DNA of 64,000 nucleotides from Streptomyces xanthii (GCF_014621695.1 NZ_CP061281.1:3038001-3102000); one strand, 5' to 3'; shown: positions 18,953 to 27,501, counted from the stretch's first letter. The notes: generated by a model not told the origin, from the letters alone. Made by a program: numbers and translations.

Positions 18953-20125
18953 TTACGCCCCCGCGTCCGGTATCGGCAGCGGTCTCTTCTCCAGGGCCGC
19001 CGCCATGACGTCCGGGAAGAGGTCGGGGGTGCAGGCGAACGCCGGCGCCCCGAGCGCGGCCAGCGCCGCCGCGTGCTCCCGGTCGTACGCGGGGGCTCCC
19101 TCGTCGGACAGCGCGAGCAGCGTCACGAACTGCACACCCGACGCCTTCATCGCCGCGACCCGCTTCAGCATCTCGTCGCGGATGCCGCCCTCGTAGAGGT
19201 CGGAGATCAGCACGACGACCGTCTCGGCGGGGCGGGTGATCTGCGACTGGCAGTACGCGAGCGCCCGGTTGATGTCCGTGCCGCCGCCGAGCTGGGTGCC
19301 GAACAGCACGTCGACCGGGTCGTCGAGCTGGTCCGTCAGGTCGGCGACCGCCGTGTCGAAGACGACGAGCCGGGTCCGGATCGACCGCATCGAGGCGAGC
19401 ACCGCCCCGAACACCGAGGCGTAGACGACCGACGCGGCCATCGAACCCGACTGGTCGATGCAGAGGACGACCTCCTTCTTCACCGCCTGCGAGGCCCGCC
19501 CGTACCCGATCAGCCGCTCGGGCACGACCGTGCGGTACTCGGGGAGGTAGTGCTTGAGGTTGGCCGCGATCGTGCGGTTCCAGTCGATGTCGTGGTGGCG
19601 GGGGCGGGTGACGCGGGCGCTGCGGTCGAGGGCGCCGGTGAGGGTGGCGCGGGTGCGGGTCGCCAGCCTCTTCTCCAGGTCCTCGACGACCTTGCGGACG
19701 ACGGCGCGGGCCGTCTCCTTCGTGGTCTCCGGCATCGCCTCGTTCAGCGACAGCAGCGTGCCGACGAGGTGGACGTCCGCCTCGACCGCCTCCAGCATCT
19801 CCGGCTCCAGCAGCAGGGCGGAGAGGCCGAGTCGGTCGATGGCGTCGCGCTGCATCACCTGGACGACGGAGGACGGGAAGTAGGTACGGATGTCTCCCAG
19901 CCAGCGGGCGACCGACGGGGCGCTCGCCCCGAGCCCCGCGGTGCGGGCCCCCCGGGTCTCGGGCTTTCCCTGGCCCGGCGCGCCTCCTCCGTACAGCGCG
20001 CTGAGCGCGCCGTCCATCGCGGCGTCCTGTCCCGTGAGTTGGTGTCCGGTGCCGTCGGCCTGGTCTCCGCCCAGCACCATCCGCCATCGCCGCAGCCGCT
20101 CCGTCTCGTCACTGGCCACGCTCAT
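18953..20125 (-). CDS. VWA-domain protein of the MoxR/DUF5682 module
   Basis: 390 aa from the ATG at 20125 (MSVASDETERLRRWRMVLGG). Helical N-terminal half. The von Willebrand A domain from about 215 keeps a full metal-ion site: Asp224-x-Ser226-x-Ser228 (CIDQSGSM), Thr283 (GGGTDI) and Asp309 (ISDLYEGG), so Mg2+-dependent binding is expected. It resembles the CoxE/YehP-type VWA partners of MoxR ATPases. Third gene of the leftward AAA-DUF5682-VWA operon, 121 bp after the DUF5682 gene. The frame runs open upstream to 20389, but the extension overlaps DUF5682 and is not similar to anything. Probably a target-binding or metal-dependent adaptor for the AAA protein. Confidence 0.88.
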   Translation of the reverse strand: MSVASDETERLRRWRMVLGGDQADGTGHQLTGQDAAMDGALSALYGGGAPGQGKPETRGARTAGLGASAPSVARWLGDIRTYFPSSVVQVMQRDAIDRLGLSALLLEPEMLEAVEADVHLVGTLLSLNEAMPETTKETARAVVRKVVEDLEKRLATRTRATLTGALDRSARVTRPRHHDIDWNRTIAANLKHYLPEYRTVVPERLIGYGRASQAVKKEVVLCIDQSGSMAASVVYASVFGAVLASMRSIRTRLVVFDTAVADLTDQLDDPVDVLFGTQLGGGTDINRALAYCQSQITRPAETVVVLISDLYEGGIRDEMLKRVAAMKASGVQFVTLLALSDEGAPAYDREHAAALAALGAPAFACTPDLFPDVMAAALEKRPLPIPDAGA

Positions 20126-20217
20126 CTCCCCACCTCCGCGTGTCGGGTTGTCCCGCGTACTCGTCTGCCATGTCCTCGAAGTCCGGCGAGCGCGCCTCTC
20201 GCCGTGGCTGGTCGCGC

Positions 20218-20243
20218 CCACCGGCCCGCACCCGGCGACGAAC
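20218..20243. repeat. Relic of the dispersed inverted repeat
   Basis: 26 bases here (beginning CCCACCGGCCCGCACC) are identical to 47018-47043, the outer edge and flank of repeat copy B. Neighbouring bases (GGCTGGTCGCGC) recall copy D. It lies in the 121-bp gap between the DUF5682 and VWA genes and is apparently a decayed copy. Confidence 0.6.
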
Positions 20244-20246
20244 CCC

Positions 20247-22520
20247 TCATCCGCTCCCCGCCCCCACCCCGAGCAACAGCCGGACGACCGGCACCACCGC
20301 CTCCGCCCGCTCCAGATCCACCGATTCGACGCCGCCGAAACCGAACCCGGGCTCGGCGGAGCCGCCCGGTCCGCGCCGGACGAGCTCACCGAGAGAGCGC
20401 CGCACCCCGGGCTCGAACACCGAGAACGTCCGCCGCAGCAACGGCAGTACGTCCGTGAACGCCTCCGCCCGCACCCCCGACAGCCACGCGTCGACCAGCC
20501 CGAGCAGCCGCTCGTCGTGCACGAGCAGCAAGCCGCCCCCGGCCCCGCCCCCGACGAACCCCTCGATCCACGCCGCCGCCTCCCCCGGCTCCGTCCCGGG
20601 CGACAGCGCGAGCCCCATCAGCCGTGCCGCGTCCTCGTCCCCGAGCTCCCCCTCGTCGAGCAGGATCCGCGCGCACCGCCCCCTGATCGCCCCGGCCACC
20701 CCGTCGCGTACGGCGAGCCCGCGCAGGACGGACCGCCAGCGGGCCCGCATCTCGGTGTCGTCCAGGAGCCCGACGGCCGCGTGCACGGCGTCGACGTGCC
20801 CGCGCATCGCGGTGGCCGCGTCGGTGTCGAGCCCGGCGCAGGCGGGCGGCAGCCCGACGAAGACGCGCTCGGCGAGGCCGGCCGCGACCTCGGTGAGGGC
20901 GGCGGTGTCCGTGCCGCGCACGTCCCCGTAGCGCAGGGCACGGACCAGCGCGGGCAGCGCCTGGGCGAGATGGCCGACGTCCGCGTCCAGGGCGGCCCGG
21001 TCGGCGAGGACCCGCATGACCACGGGCAGCGCCTCGGACAGTCCGGCGAGCAGGCAGTGCTCGGCGAGCGCGGTGACGTCGGCGAGCGCGCTCGCGCCGA
21101 TCGCGTCGGCCTCCGCCTTCGCGGTCGCGGCGCCGAGCACGGTCGTCCCCCACACCCCGGCCTCGGCGACCCGCACCGACAGCTCGGGCTCCCAGCGCAG
21201 CCGCCAGGTCTCGCGGAACGTACCGGTCGAGCCGCGCGCCGAGCGTGCCGGTTCGCCCCAGGCGACGCCGAGCAGCCGCAGGCGGTGCAGCAGCCGGCTG
21301 CGCGCCGCGTCCGTGTCCCCCCGCAGGTCGAGGTCGAGCTCCTTCTCCAGAGCGGCGGGCTTGAGGCGCAGGCTGCGCTGCTGCCGCGTGAGGTCGCGCT
21401 GGAGCGGCACGGCGGGCGCGCTCTCCGGCACCTCGCCGAGCACGTCCCCGACGACGAGCCGGTCGTGGATGAGGGACAGCGGCACGTCGGAGCCCTCGCA
21501 CAGCACGGCGCGCGCGGCGTCGAGCGTCTCGGTGAGCCCGGCGAGCGGCCGGCCGCGCAGTACGGCGAGCGTCTCGGCGAGCCGCACCGCCTCGATGACG
21601 TGCGCGGAGGACACGACGCGGTCCTCTTCGCGCAGCAGTCCGGCGATCCTGGTCAGCCAGCGCTCGACCGGCCGGTCGGGGGCGCTGAACAGGTGCCCGT
21701 ACCAGCCGGGCGACTCGATGCCCGCCCCGTAACCGCTGGCGCGGGCGAGCCGTCGGTGCGTCCAGGGGACCCAGGTCATGTCGACCTTGGCCTTGGGGAG
21801 GCCCTTGAGCAGGGCGCGGTCGGCGGTGACCGTCGTCTTCGTGCGCAGCGCCGGCACGTGCCAGGCGCCGCAGACCACGGCGACCCCGTCCGCGCCGAAC
21901 TCCTTCACCGCCGCCCGCACCTGGAGCCGCATGTACGCCTCGCGCACCGCGTCGCGGCGGTCCTCGCCCGCCTCGCCGCAGGCCGCTCGCAGCTCCTCCA
22001 TGGCCTCGCCGAGTGCGGCGAAGGCGTCTCCCCGGCGGTGCTCGACGACGTCCTCCCACCAGCGCTCCGCGTCGTCGTACCCGGCGGCCTCGGCGAGCAC
22101 GCCCAGCGGATCGATCCGGACCTGCTCCCCCTCTTCCCTCTCTTCCCCCTTCTCCACGTCCTCGGCGTCGCGCAGGGCCAGGCTGTGCGCGGCGGGCAGG
22201 TCGATGAAGCGGACGGGCACGTCGTGCGCGAGCGCCCAGCGCAGGGCGGCCCACTCCGGCGAGAACTCGGCGAACGGCCAGAACGCCGACTTCCCCGGCT
22301 CGTCCACGAGGTGCGCGAGCAGCGCGACCGGGGGCCGCATGTCCGGGTCGGCGGCGAGCGGCACCAACGCGTCGGCCTCCGGCGGGCCTTCGATCAGGAC
22401 GACACAGGGTGCGGCCGCGTCCAGCGCGTGCGCGACGGCGCGGGCGGAGCCCGGCCCGTGGTGGCGGATGCCCAGGAGGAGCGGTCCCCCGGGCGGCGTC
22501 GTACGCGCGCCTGCGGTCAT
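20247..22520 (-). CDS. DUF5682 family protein
   Basis: 757 aa from the ATG at 22520. The N-terminus reads LLLGIRHHGPGSARAV (His20, His21), then CVVLIEGPPEAD (Glu44), then VALLAHLVDEPGKSAFWPFA and FIDLPAAHSLAL. This His-His/Glu pattern resembles the active-site layout of the EreA/ChaN/TraB-like superfamily, so a metal-assisted hydrolase-type N-terminal domain is possible (inference). The rest (about 250-757) is helical with no familiar motif. The start overlaps the stop of the upstream MoxR-like gene by 4 bp (ATGA), giving tight coupling. Middle gene of AAA-DUF5682-VWA. Confidence 0.82.
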   Translation of the reverse strand: MTAGARTTPPGGPLLLGIRHHGPGSARAVAHALDAAAPCVVLIEGPPEADALVPLAADPDMRPPVALLAHLVDEPGKSAFWPFAEFSPEWAALRWALAHDVPVRFIDLPAAHSLALRDAEDVEKGEEREEGEQVRIDPLGVLAEAAGYDDAERWWEDVVEHRRGDAFAALGEAMEELRAACGEAGEDRRDAVREAYMRLQVRAAVKEFGADGVAVVCGAWHVPALRTKTTVTADRALLKGLPKAKVDMTWVPWTHRRLARASGYGAGIESPGWYGHLFSAPDRPVERWLTRIAGLLREEDRVVSSAHVIEAVRLAETLAVLRGRPLAGLTETLDAARAVLCEGSDVPLSLIHDRLVVGDVLGEVPESAPAVPLQRDLTRQQRSLRLKPAALEKELDLDLRGDTDAARSRLLHRLRLLGVAWGEPARSARGSTGTFRETWRLRWEPELSVRVAEAGVWGTTVLGAATAKAEADAIGASALADVTALAEHCLLAGLSEALPVVMRVLADRAALDADVGHLAQALPALVRALRYGDVRGTDTAALTEVAAGLAERVFVGLPPACAGLDTDAATAMRGHVDAVHAAVGLLDDTEMRARWRSVLRGLAVRDGVAGAIRGRCARILLDEGELGDEDAARLMGLALSPGTEPGEAAAWIEGFVGGGAGGGLLLVHDERLLGLVDAWLSGVRAEAFTDVLPLLRRTFSVFEPGVRRSLGELVRRGPGGSAEPGFGFGGVESVDLERAEAVVPVVRLLLGVGAGSG

Positions 22521-23686
22521 GCGCTCACCTCGCGGCAGGCGCGGTAGAAGTCCTTCCAGCCGTCCCGCTCGCGCACCACGGCCTCCAGGTACTCCTGCCA
22601 GACCACCCGGTCCGCCGCCGGGTCGCGGACGACGGCGCCGAGGATGCCGGCGGCGACGTCCGAGGGCCGCAGCACGCCGTCCCCGAAGTGGGCGGACAGG
22701 GCGAGGCCGTTGGTGACGACGGAGATGGCCTCGGCCGTGGAGAGCGTGCCGCTGGGCGACTTGATCTTCGTACGGCCGTCGGCGGTCACCCCGTCGCGCA
22801 GCTCACGGAAGACGGTGACGACCCGGCGGATCTCGTCCACGCCGTCCGGTGCCGTGGGCAGCTCCAGGGAGCGGCCGACCTGTTCGACCCGGCGCGCGAC
22901 GATGTCGACCTCGGCCTCGACGGTGGCGGGCAGCGGCAGGACCACCGTGTTGAACCGGCGGCGCAGGGCGCTCGACAGGTCGTTGACCCCCCGGTCCCTG
23001 TCGTTGGCCGTGGCGATGACGTTGAACCCGCGGACCGCCTGCACCTCCTGGCCCAGCTCCGGGATCGGCAGCGTCTTCTCGGACAGGATCGTGATGAGCG
23101 TGTCCTGCACATCGGCCGGGATGCGGGTCAGCTCCTCGATGCGGGCCGTCATGCCCTCCGTCATCGCGCGCATGACGGGGCTCGGCACGAGGGCGTCGCG
23201 GCTGGGGCCGTGCGCGAGCAGCTGCGCGTAGTTCCACCCGTACCGGATCGCCTCCTCCGGTGTGCCGGCCGTGCCCTGCACGAGCAGGGTCGAGTCGCCG
23301 CTGACCGCGGCCGCCAGGTGCTCGGACACCCAGGTCTTGGCGGTGCCGGGCACGCCGAGCAGGAGCAGGGCGCGGTCGGTCGCGAGCGTCGTCACCGCGA
23401 CCTCGACGATGCGCCGGGGCCCGACGTACTTCGGCGAGATGACGGTGCCGTCGGGCAGGGTGCCGCCGAGCAGATACGTCGCGACTGCCCAGGGCGACAG
23501 CCGCCAGCGGTCCGGCCGCTGCCGGTCGTCCTGCGCGGCGAGCGCCGCGAGTTCGTGCGCGAACGCGTTCTCCGCGTGGGGGCGCAGCACCTGCGCCCCG
23601 GCCTGTTCCCCGACGCGTCCCCCGACGCGTCCCTCGGTGCGTCCCTCGGTGCGTCCCTCGGTGTGTCCCTCGACGGAAACGGACAT
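22517..23686 (-). CDS. MoxR-like AAA ATPase of the damage-type module
   Basis: 389 aa from the ATG at 23686, preceded by a strong ribosome binding site (GGAGGGGGAGAG). Walker A GVPGTAKT (111-118). The Walker B region reads ARIEEL (Glu-Glu rather than the usual Asp-Glu, about 181-186). Sensor I IATAND (Asn228) and Arg finger LRRRF (about 241-245). A hexameric remodelling ATPase is expected. The first about 30 residues are made of TEGR repeats encoded by a 12-bp tandem array (23615-23674). It is the first gene of a leftward operon with DUF5682 (4-bp overlap) and VWA, driven by the damage-type promoter at 23728-23750. An in-frame TTG at 23716 would add ten residues but has no ribosome binding site. 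Confidence 0.9.
   Translation of the reverse strand: MSVSVEGHTEGRTEGRTEGRVGGRVGEQAGAQVLRPHAENAFAHELAALAAQDDRQRPDRWRLSPWAVATYLLGGTLPDGTVISPKYVGPRRIVEVAVTTLATDRALLLLGVPGTAKTWVSEHLAAAVSGDSTLLVQGTAGTPEEAIRYGWNYAQLLAHGPSRDALVPSPVMRAMTEGMTARIEELTRIPADVQDTLITILSEKTLPIPELGQEVQAVRGFNVIATANDRDRGVNDLSSALRRRFNTVVLPLPATVEAEVDIVARRVEQVGRSLELPTAPDGVDEIRRVVTVFRELRDGVTADGRTKIKSPSGTLSTAEAISVVTNGLALSAHFGDGVLRPSDVAAGILGAVVRDPAADRVVWQEYLEAVVRERDGWKDFYRACREVSA
23615..23674. repeat. In-gene 12-bp tandem repeat, five units
   Basis: Five 12-bp units (GCGTCCCTCGGT and close variants), starting at 23615, 23627, 23639, 23651 and 23663. They encode the Thr-Glu-Gly-Arg repeats at the N-terminus of the AAA protein. The length keeps the reading frame, so copy number could vary between strains without breaking the gene. 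Confidence 0.85.
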
Positions 23687-23727
23687 GTCTCTCCCCCTCC
23701 AGATCAGCCCGGTCAAGCCATGCTCCG

Positions 23728-23750
23728 AAGGTAGGTCCCGCCACTGACAA
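23728..23750 (-). promoter_or_regulatory. DNA-damage (RecA-NDp/PafBC-type) promoter of the AAA operon
   Basis: Read leftward: TTGTCAGTG (23750-23742), 8 bases, then TACCTT (23733-23728). This is an exact match to the consensus TGTCRGTG-N8-TAnnnT known for the LexA/RecA-independent damage promoters of mycobacteria, which depend on PafBC. A start site about 7 bases beyond the -10 would give a leader of about 34 nt containing the AAA ribosome binding site. The first 21 bases (23750-23730) are the perfect inverted copy of 23800-23820. Confidence 0.82.
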
Positions 23751-23799
23751 TCGACCTCGCGCCGGGTATCGGCGCAGGTCAGGACGGTTCCGGGGTGAC

Positions 23800-23822
23800 T
23801 TGTCAGTGGCGGGACCTACCGT
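23800..23822 (+). promoter_or_regulatory. DNA-damage (RecA-NDp/PafBC-type) promoter of the SWIM-DUF5691 operon
   Basis: TTGTCAGTG (23800-23808), 8 bases, then TACCGT (23817-23822), again an exact consensus match. The -10 ends 7 bases before the ATG at 23830, so transcription should start at or next to the start codon, giving a leaderless mRNA. No ribosome binding site is seen, which fits. Confidence 0.83.
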
Positions 23823-23829
23823 CGACGAC

Positions 23830-25194
23830 ATGACTCAGCAGGGGGTGCGCTGGACGACGGACCAGGTGCTGGCACTGGCACCTGACGTCGCGTCACGCAA
23901 GGCGGGAAGCAAGCTCGGGACGGCGGGGCCGTGGTCGGGGACGGGGAGCACGGACGAGGGGGCGGTGTGGGGGCAGTGCAAGGGGAGCGGCAGCCGGCCG
24001 TACCTGACGGTCGTGGACATCGGCGGGGCACAGGGCGCGGCGTACAAGTGCAGTTGTCCGAGCCGTAAGTTCCCGTGCAAGCACGCGCTGGGGCTGCTGC
24101 TGCTCTGGGCGGGCGGGGCGGCGCAGGTGCCGGGTTCGGCGGCCGCGCCGGACTGGGCGGAGGAGTGGCTCGCGGGGCGGCGCGAGGGGGCCGAGCGGCA
24201 GCGGGCGGCCCCGCAGGGCGCGCCGGCGGCCCCGGCCGATCCGGAGGCGGCGCGGCGCAGGGCGGAGCGGCGCGCGCAGCGGATCACGGCGGGGGCCACG
24301 GAGTTGGAGCAGCGGCTGACGGATCTGCTGCGCGGGGGCCTGGCGCAGGCGGAGCAGGCCGGGTACGGGCTGTGGGAGGAGACGGCGGCGCGCATGGTCG
24401 ACGCGCAGGCGCCCGGACTGGCCGCCCGCGTAAGGGATTTGGGGGCGATACCGGGGTCCGGGCCCGGCTGGCCCGCCCGGCTGCTGGAGGAGTGCGCGCT
24501 GCTCCACCTCCTGGACCGCGGCTGGCTGCGGCAGGCCGAGCTGCCGGAGGAGCTGGCGGCGACGGTGCGTTCCCGTGTCGGCCTGCCCGCGTCGGCGACG
24601 GGTGAGCCGTTGCGTGATCACTGGCTGATTCTGAGTCAGTACGACACGAGCGACGGCCATCTGACGACGCGCCGCATCTGGCTGTACGGCACGGAGTCGG
24701 GCCGCACCGCGCTGCTCCTCTCCTACGGTGCGGCGGGCCGTGCGCCGTCCCTGGTGCTGCCGCCCGGGCTGACTCTGGACGCTTCGGTGTCCGGGCGCCC
24801 GGGATCCCTGCGGGCCGAGCTGACCGAGCAGTTCGGGGCGCCGGTGGCCGGGGGCGCGAGACCGGCCGGCGTCGATGCCGGCTCGGCGCTGGCCCGCTAC
24901 GGCGATGAGCTGCGGGCGGATCCGTGGCTGGAGTCCTGGCCGGTGACACTGACGGGCGTCGTCCCGGCCCACGACGCGGACGGAGGCGGGGGCTGGCAAC
25001 TGGCGGACGCCGACGGCAAATCCGCCCTGCCCCTCACCCCGGCCGCTACGGCGTCCCCCGGCCTGTGGCGCCTGGTCGCCCTGTCGGGAGGCTCCCCGGT
25101 GACGGTCTTCGGCGACTGCGGCCACGCGGGCTTCCGCCCCTTGTCGGCATGGTCCGGGACACCGGACGCGCCGCTCATCCCCCTGACCGACTGA
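23830..25194 (+). CDS. SWIM zinc-finger protein
   Basis: 454 aa from the ATG at 23830, chosen because the promoter -10 lies 7 bases upstream; the frame is open to 23800 but that would run through the promoter. It has an N-terminal WTTDQVLALAPD helix. The SWIM motif Cys74-x-Cys76...Cys83-x-His85 (KCSCPSRKFPCKHALGL) should bind zinc and nucleic acid or protein. A helical Arg/Ala-rich middle is followed by a mixed C-terminal domain (WLILSQYDTSDGHLTTRRIW and on). SWIM domains also occur in recombination-related proteins (Shu2/SWS1), in keeping with a damage promoter; the direct role is unknown. First gene of the rightward operon with the DUF5691 gene. Confidence 0.9.
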   Translation: MTQQGVRWTTDQVLALAPDVASRKAGSKLGTAGPWSGTGSTDEGAVWGQCKGSGSRPYLTVVDIGGAQGAAYKCSCPSRKFPCKHALGLLLLWAGGAAQVPGSAAAPDWAEEWLAGRREGAERQRAAPQGAPAAPADPEAARRRAERRAQRITAGATELEQRLTDLLRGGLAQAEQAGYGLWEETAARMVDAQAPGLAARVRDLGAIPGSGPGWPARLLEECALLHLLDRGWLRQAELPEELAATVRSRVGLPASATGEPLRDHWLILSQYDTSDGHLTTRRIWLYGTESGRTALLLSYGAAGRAPSLVLPPGLTLDASVSGRPGSLRAELTEQFGAPVAGGARPAGVDAGSALARYGDELRADPWLESWPVTLTGVVPAHDADGGGGWQLADADGKSALPLTPAATASPGLWRLVALSGGSPVTVFGDCGHAGFRPLSAWSGTPDAPLIPLTD

Positions 25195-25220
25195 CCCCCA
25201 CGCCGCACCTTCGTACGGAC

Positions 25221-25244
25221 GCACTGACGCACTGACGCACTGGG
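25221..25244. repeat. 8-bp tandem repeat before DUF5691
   Basis: Three units GCACTGAC/GCACTGAC/GCACTGGG, the last merging into the DUF5691 ribosome binding site GGGAGG (25242-25247). A small slippage-prone spacer between SWIM and DUF5691. Confidence 0.6.
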
Positions 25245-25255
25245 AGGCCTACCTC

Positions 25256-26842
25256 ATGATCGCTTCGTCCGGTGTCGGCTCGTCCTGGGACGAGCTGGTC
25301 AGCACCGCTCTGCTCGGGACCGGGCGCCGCTCGTCCACCACACCGGAGGCGCTGCTCGACGCGGCCGCCCTGGAGACCGTGCGGCGGCGGGCGGGGCTGC
25401 GGCCGGTGGTCGCGGCCGCCCCGCCCGAGCCCGCGCTCGACGACCCGCGGCCCGCACTGCCGGCCGCGGCGCGGCATCGGCTCGCCGTGCTGCTCACGGA
25501 CCGCGCCGGTTCGGGCGGGACGCGACGCGGCTCGGCGCCCGACCTGCTTGAGCTGCTGCCGCAGTGGCTCGCCACGGCCAACGGCCACGGGTACGCGCCG
25601 CCGCCCGAGCTGCTTCCGGCGCTGCTGGACGCGGCGCGGGGGCGGACGGATCTGCGCCCGCAGGTACTGACGTTCGCGGGGCCGCGCGCATTGTGGCTGG
25701 CGCGGCTCAACGGCGACTGGAAGTTCGCGCTCCGGGCCACTCCGGGCGCGGGGGCCGCCCTCCCCGCGCCGGACGACACGGAGGGGGTCGGACGGCTGTG
25801 GGGCGAGGGGCTGTTCGCGGAGCGGGTCGCGCTGCTCGCGGCGGTACGGGTCCATGATCCGGCGGCGGCGCGGGCGCTGCTCGCGGGGACGTGGCGTACG
25901 GAGCGGGCCGAGGACCGGCTGATGTTCCTCGACTCGCTGCGTACGGGGCTCGGTGACGCGGACGAGGAGTTCCTGGAGCAGGCGCTCGGCGATCGCAGCC
26001 GGAACGTGCGGGCGACGGCGGCCGAGCTCCTTTCGGCGCTGCCCCGTTCGGCGCTGGCCGCGCGGATGGCGGACCGGGCGCTGTCGTGCGTGGCGCTCGA
26101 CCGGGCGGCGGGGGTCGTGGTGGTGGAGGCGCCGCACGAGTGCGACGCCGCGATGGAGCGGGACGGGGTCGTGGCGGTGCCGCCGACCGGGCGGGGCGAA
26201 CGGTCGTGGTGGTTCGGGCAGTTGGTGGAGGCGGCTCCGCTGGACCGGTGGGCGGCGCGGTTCGGGGGGCGTACGCCCGAGGAGATCGTGGCGCTGGAGG
26301 TCGCGGACGACTGGCAGGGCGAGTTGCACGGCGCCTGGTGCCGGGCGGCGGTGCGGCAGCGGGACACGGCGTGGTCGCGGGCGCTGCTCGGGCCGCCGAC
26401 GGCGCCGGGGGCGGCGGGGCCCGGGGCGGTGTCGCTCGCGGAGCGGGCCAAGTTGCTGGCCGCGTTGCCGGGGGCGGAGCGGGCCGCGTGGGTGGCGGCG
26501 TTCATCGCGGCGCACGGGTTGTCGGAGGCGTTCCAGCTGCTCGGGGTGTGCGGGACGCCGTGGGCGCCTGAGCTGGGGCGGGCCGTGGTGGACGCGCTGA
26601 ACATCGCGCGGGACGCGGGCAGTTACCCCTGGAGCTTCAGCGGGGTGATGGGCCTGGCCGAGCGGTGCCTGGATCCGGAGGAGGCGGTGCGGCTGGAGGG
26701 GCTGACGGCGGCGGTCGACGAGCCGGAGGGGGCGGCGCCCGGGGCCGGCGGGTACTGGGCGGAGGCGTTCCAGCGCCTGGTCGGAACGTTGCGCCTGCGG
26801 CGGGCCATGCGGGACGAATTGGCTCCGCCGGTTGCGGGGTAG
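25256..26842 (+). CDS. DUF5691 family protein
   Basis: 528 aa, ATG at 25256 behind GGGAGG. Mostly alpha-helical with many short paired helices; parts such as RNVRATAAELLSALPRSALA read like HEAT repeats, suggesting a scaffold. Recurrent landmarks are WDELVSTALLGTGRR at the N-terminus, WLARLNGDWKFAL and GELHGAWCRAAVRQRD. No catalytic motif was seen. It lies 61 bp after the SWIM gene, and I recall these two families together with MoxR, VWA and DUF5682 genes in other actinobacteria. It is followed by dispersed repeat copy A. Confidence 0.83.
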   Translation: MIASSGVGSSWDELVSTALLGTGRRSSTTPEALLDAAALETVRRRAGLRPVVAAAPPEPALDDPRPALPAAARHRLAVLLTDRAGSGGTRRGSAPDLLELLPQWLATANGHGYAPPPELLPALLDAARGRTDLRPQVLTFAGPRALWLARLNGDWKFALRATPGAGAALPAPDDTEGVGRLWGEGLFAERVALLAAVRVHDPAAARALLAGTWRTERAEDRLMFLDSLRTGLGDADEEFLEQALGDRSRNVRATAAELLSALPRSALAARMADRALSCVALDRAAGVVVVEAPHECDAAMERDGVVAVPPTGRGERSWWFGQLVEAAPLDRWAARFGGRTPEEIVALEVADDWQGELHGAWCRAAVRQRDTAWSRALLGPPTAPGAAGPGAVSLAERAKLLAALPGAERAAWVAAFIAAHGLSEAFQLLGVCGTPWAPELGRAVVDALNIARDAGSYPWSFSGVMGLAERCLDPEEAVRLEGLTAAVDEPEGAAPGAGGYWAEAFQRLVGTLRLRRAMRDELAPPVAG

Positions 26843-26880
26843 CCCGGCTTCCCGCCGTAGGGGCTTGGCGTCCTTGCCGG

Positions 26881-27042
26881 GTGCGGCCGGGTGGGGCTTC
26901 TCGCGCAGTTCCCCGCGCCCCTGAAATGCAGGCGCTTCGCGCCGCATTTCCCCGATGGGTCACCGCCCCGATGGAGGTAGCGGACGAAGTCCGCATCTCC
27001 AGGGGCGCGGGGAACTGCGCGAGAAGCCCCACCCGGCCGCAC
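26881..27042. repeat. Dispersed inverted repeat, copy A (short-arm type, complete)
   Basis: Perfect 42-bp arms (26881-26922 and 27001-27042) with the core GGGGCTTCTCGCGCAGTTCC. The 78-bp centre contains two smaller hairpins (GAAATGC...GCATTTC, and GCGGACTTCGTCCGC read leftward). It sits between the DUF5691 stop and the mutase-subunit stop, where it could also work as a bidirectional terminator. It has no transposase and no obvious target duplication. Confidence 0.85.
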
Positions 27043-27090
27043 CGGAAACGCTCAGTCGGAGCTACGGCGCCGCCCCCGCCCCCCGGCCGG

Positions 27091-27501
27091 TTAGGCCGGT
27101 TCGCGGACGTTGCCCCGGACCCACTCCACGATGGACGCCGTGGTCGCCCCGGGCGTGAAGATCTCCGCGACACCCTTCTCCTTGAGCGGAGCGATGTCCG
27201 CCTCGGGGATGATCCCGCCGCCGAAGACCTTGATGTCCGCCGCGTCACGCTCGACGAGCAGTTCGATGACCCGGGCGAACAGCGTGTTGTGCGCGCCGGA
27301 GAGGATCGAGAGCCCGATCGCGTCGGCGTCCTCCTGGATCGCCGTGTCCACGATCTGCTCAGGCGTCTGGTGCAGGCCCGTGTAGATGACCTCCATACCG
27401 GCGTCACGCAGCGCCCGCGCGATCACCTTGGCCCCGCGATCGTGGCCGTCGAGTCCCGGCTTCGCGACGACCACGCGGATCGGACCGGCTGCCACACCCA
27501 T
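27091..27501 (-). CDS. Cobalamin-binding subunit of an acyl-CoA mutase
   Basis: 136 aa from the ATG at 27501 ([20 protein letters not shown]); a second ATG at 27513 would add four residues. This is the stand-alone B12 domain, with Asp18-x-His20-x-x-Gly23 (DGHDRG) as the lower-axial-ligand motif, then [11 protein letters not shown] and [11 protein letters not shown]. The small subunit of isobutyryl-CoA mutase or a related methylmalonyl-CoA-type mutase has this size and sequence. The catalytic large subunit is not in the window. Known Streptomyces small mutase subunits are often unlinked, as here. Confidence 0.92.
   Translation of the reverse strand: MGVAAGPIRVVVAKPGLDGHDRGAKVIARALRDAGMEVIYTGLHQTPEQIVDTAIQEDADAIGLSILSGAHNTLFARVIELLVERDAADIKVFGGGIIPEADIAPLKEKGVAEIFTPGATTASIVEWVRGNVREPA

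Noticed and set aside
23615..23674. CRISPR-like array
   Set aside because: 12-bp head-to-tail units without spacers, inside a coding frame; a simple tandem repeat.
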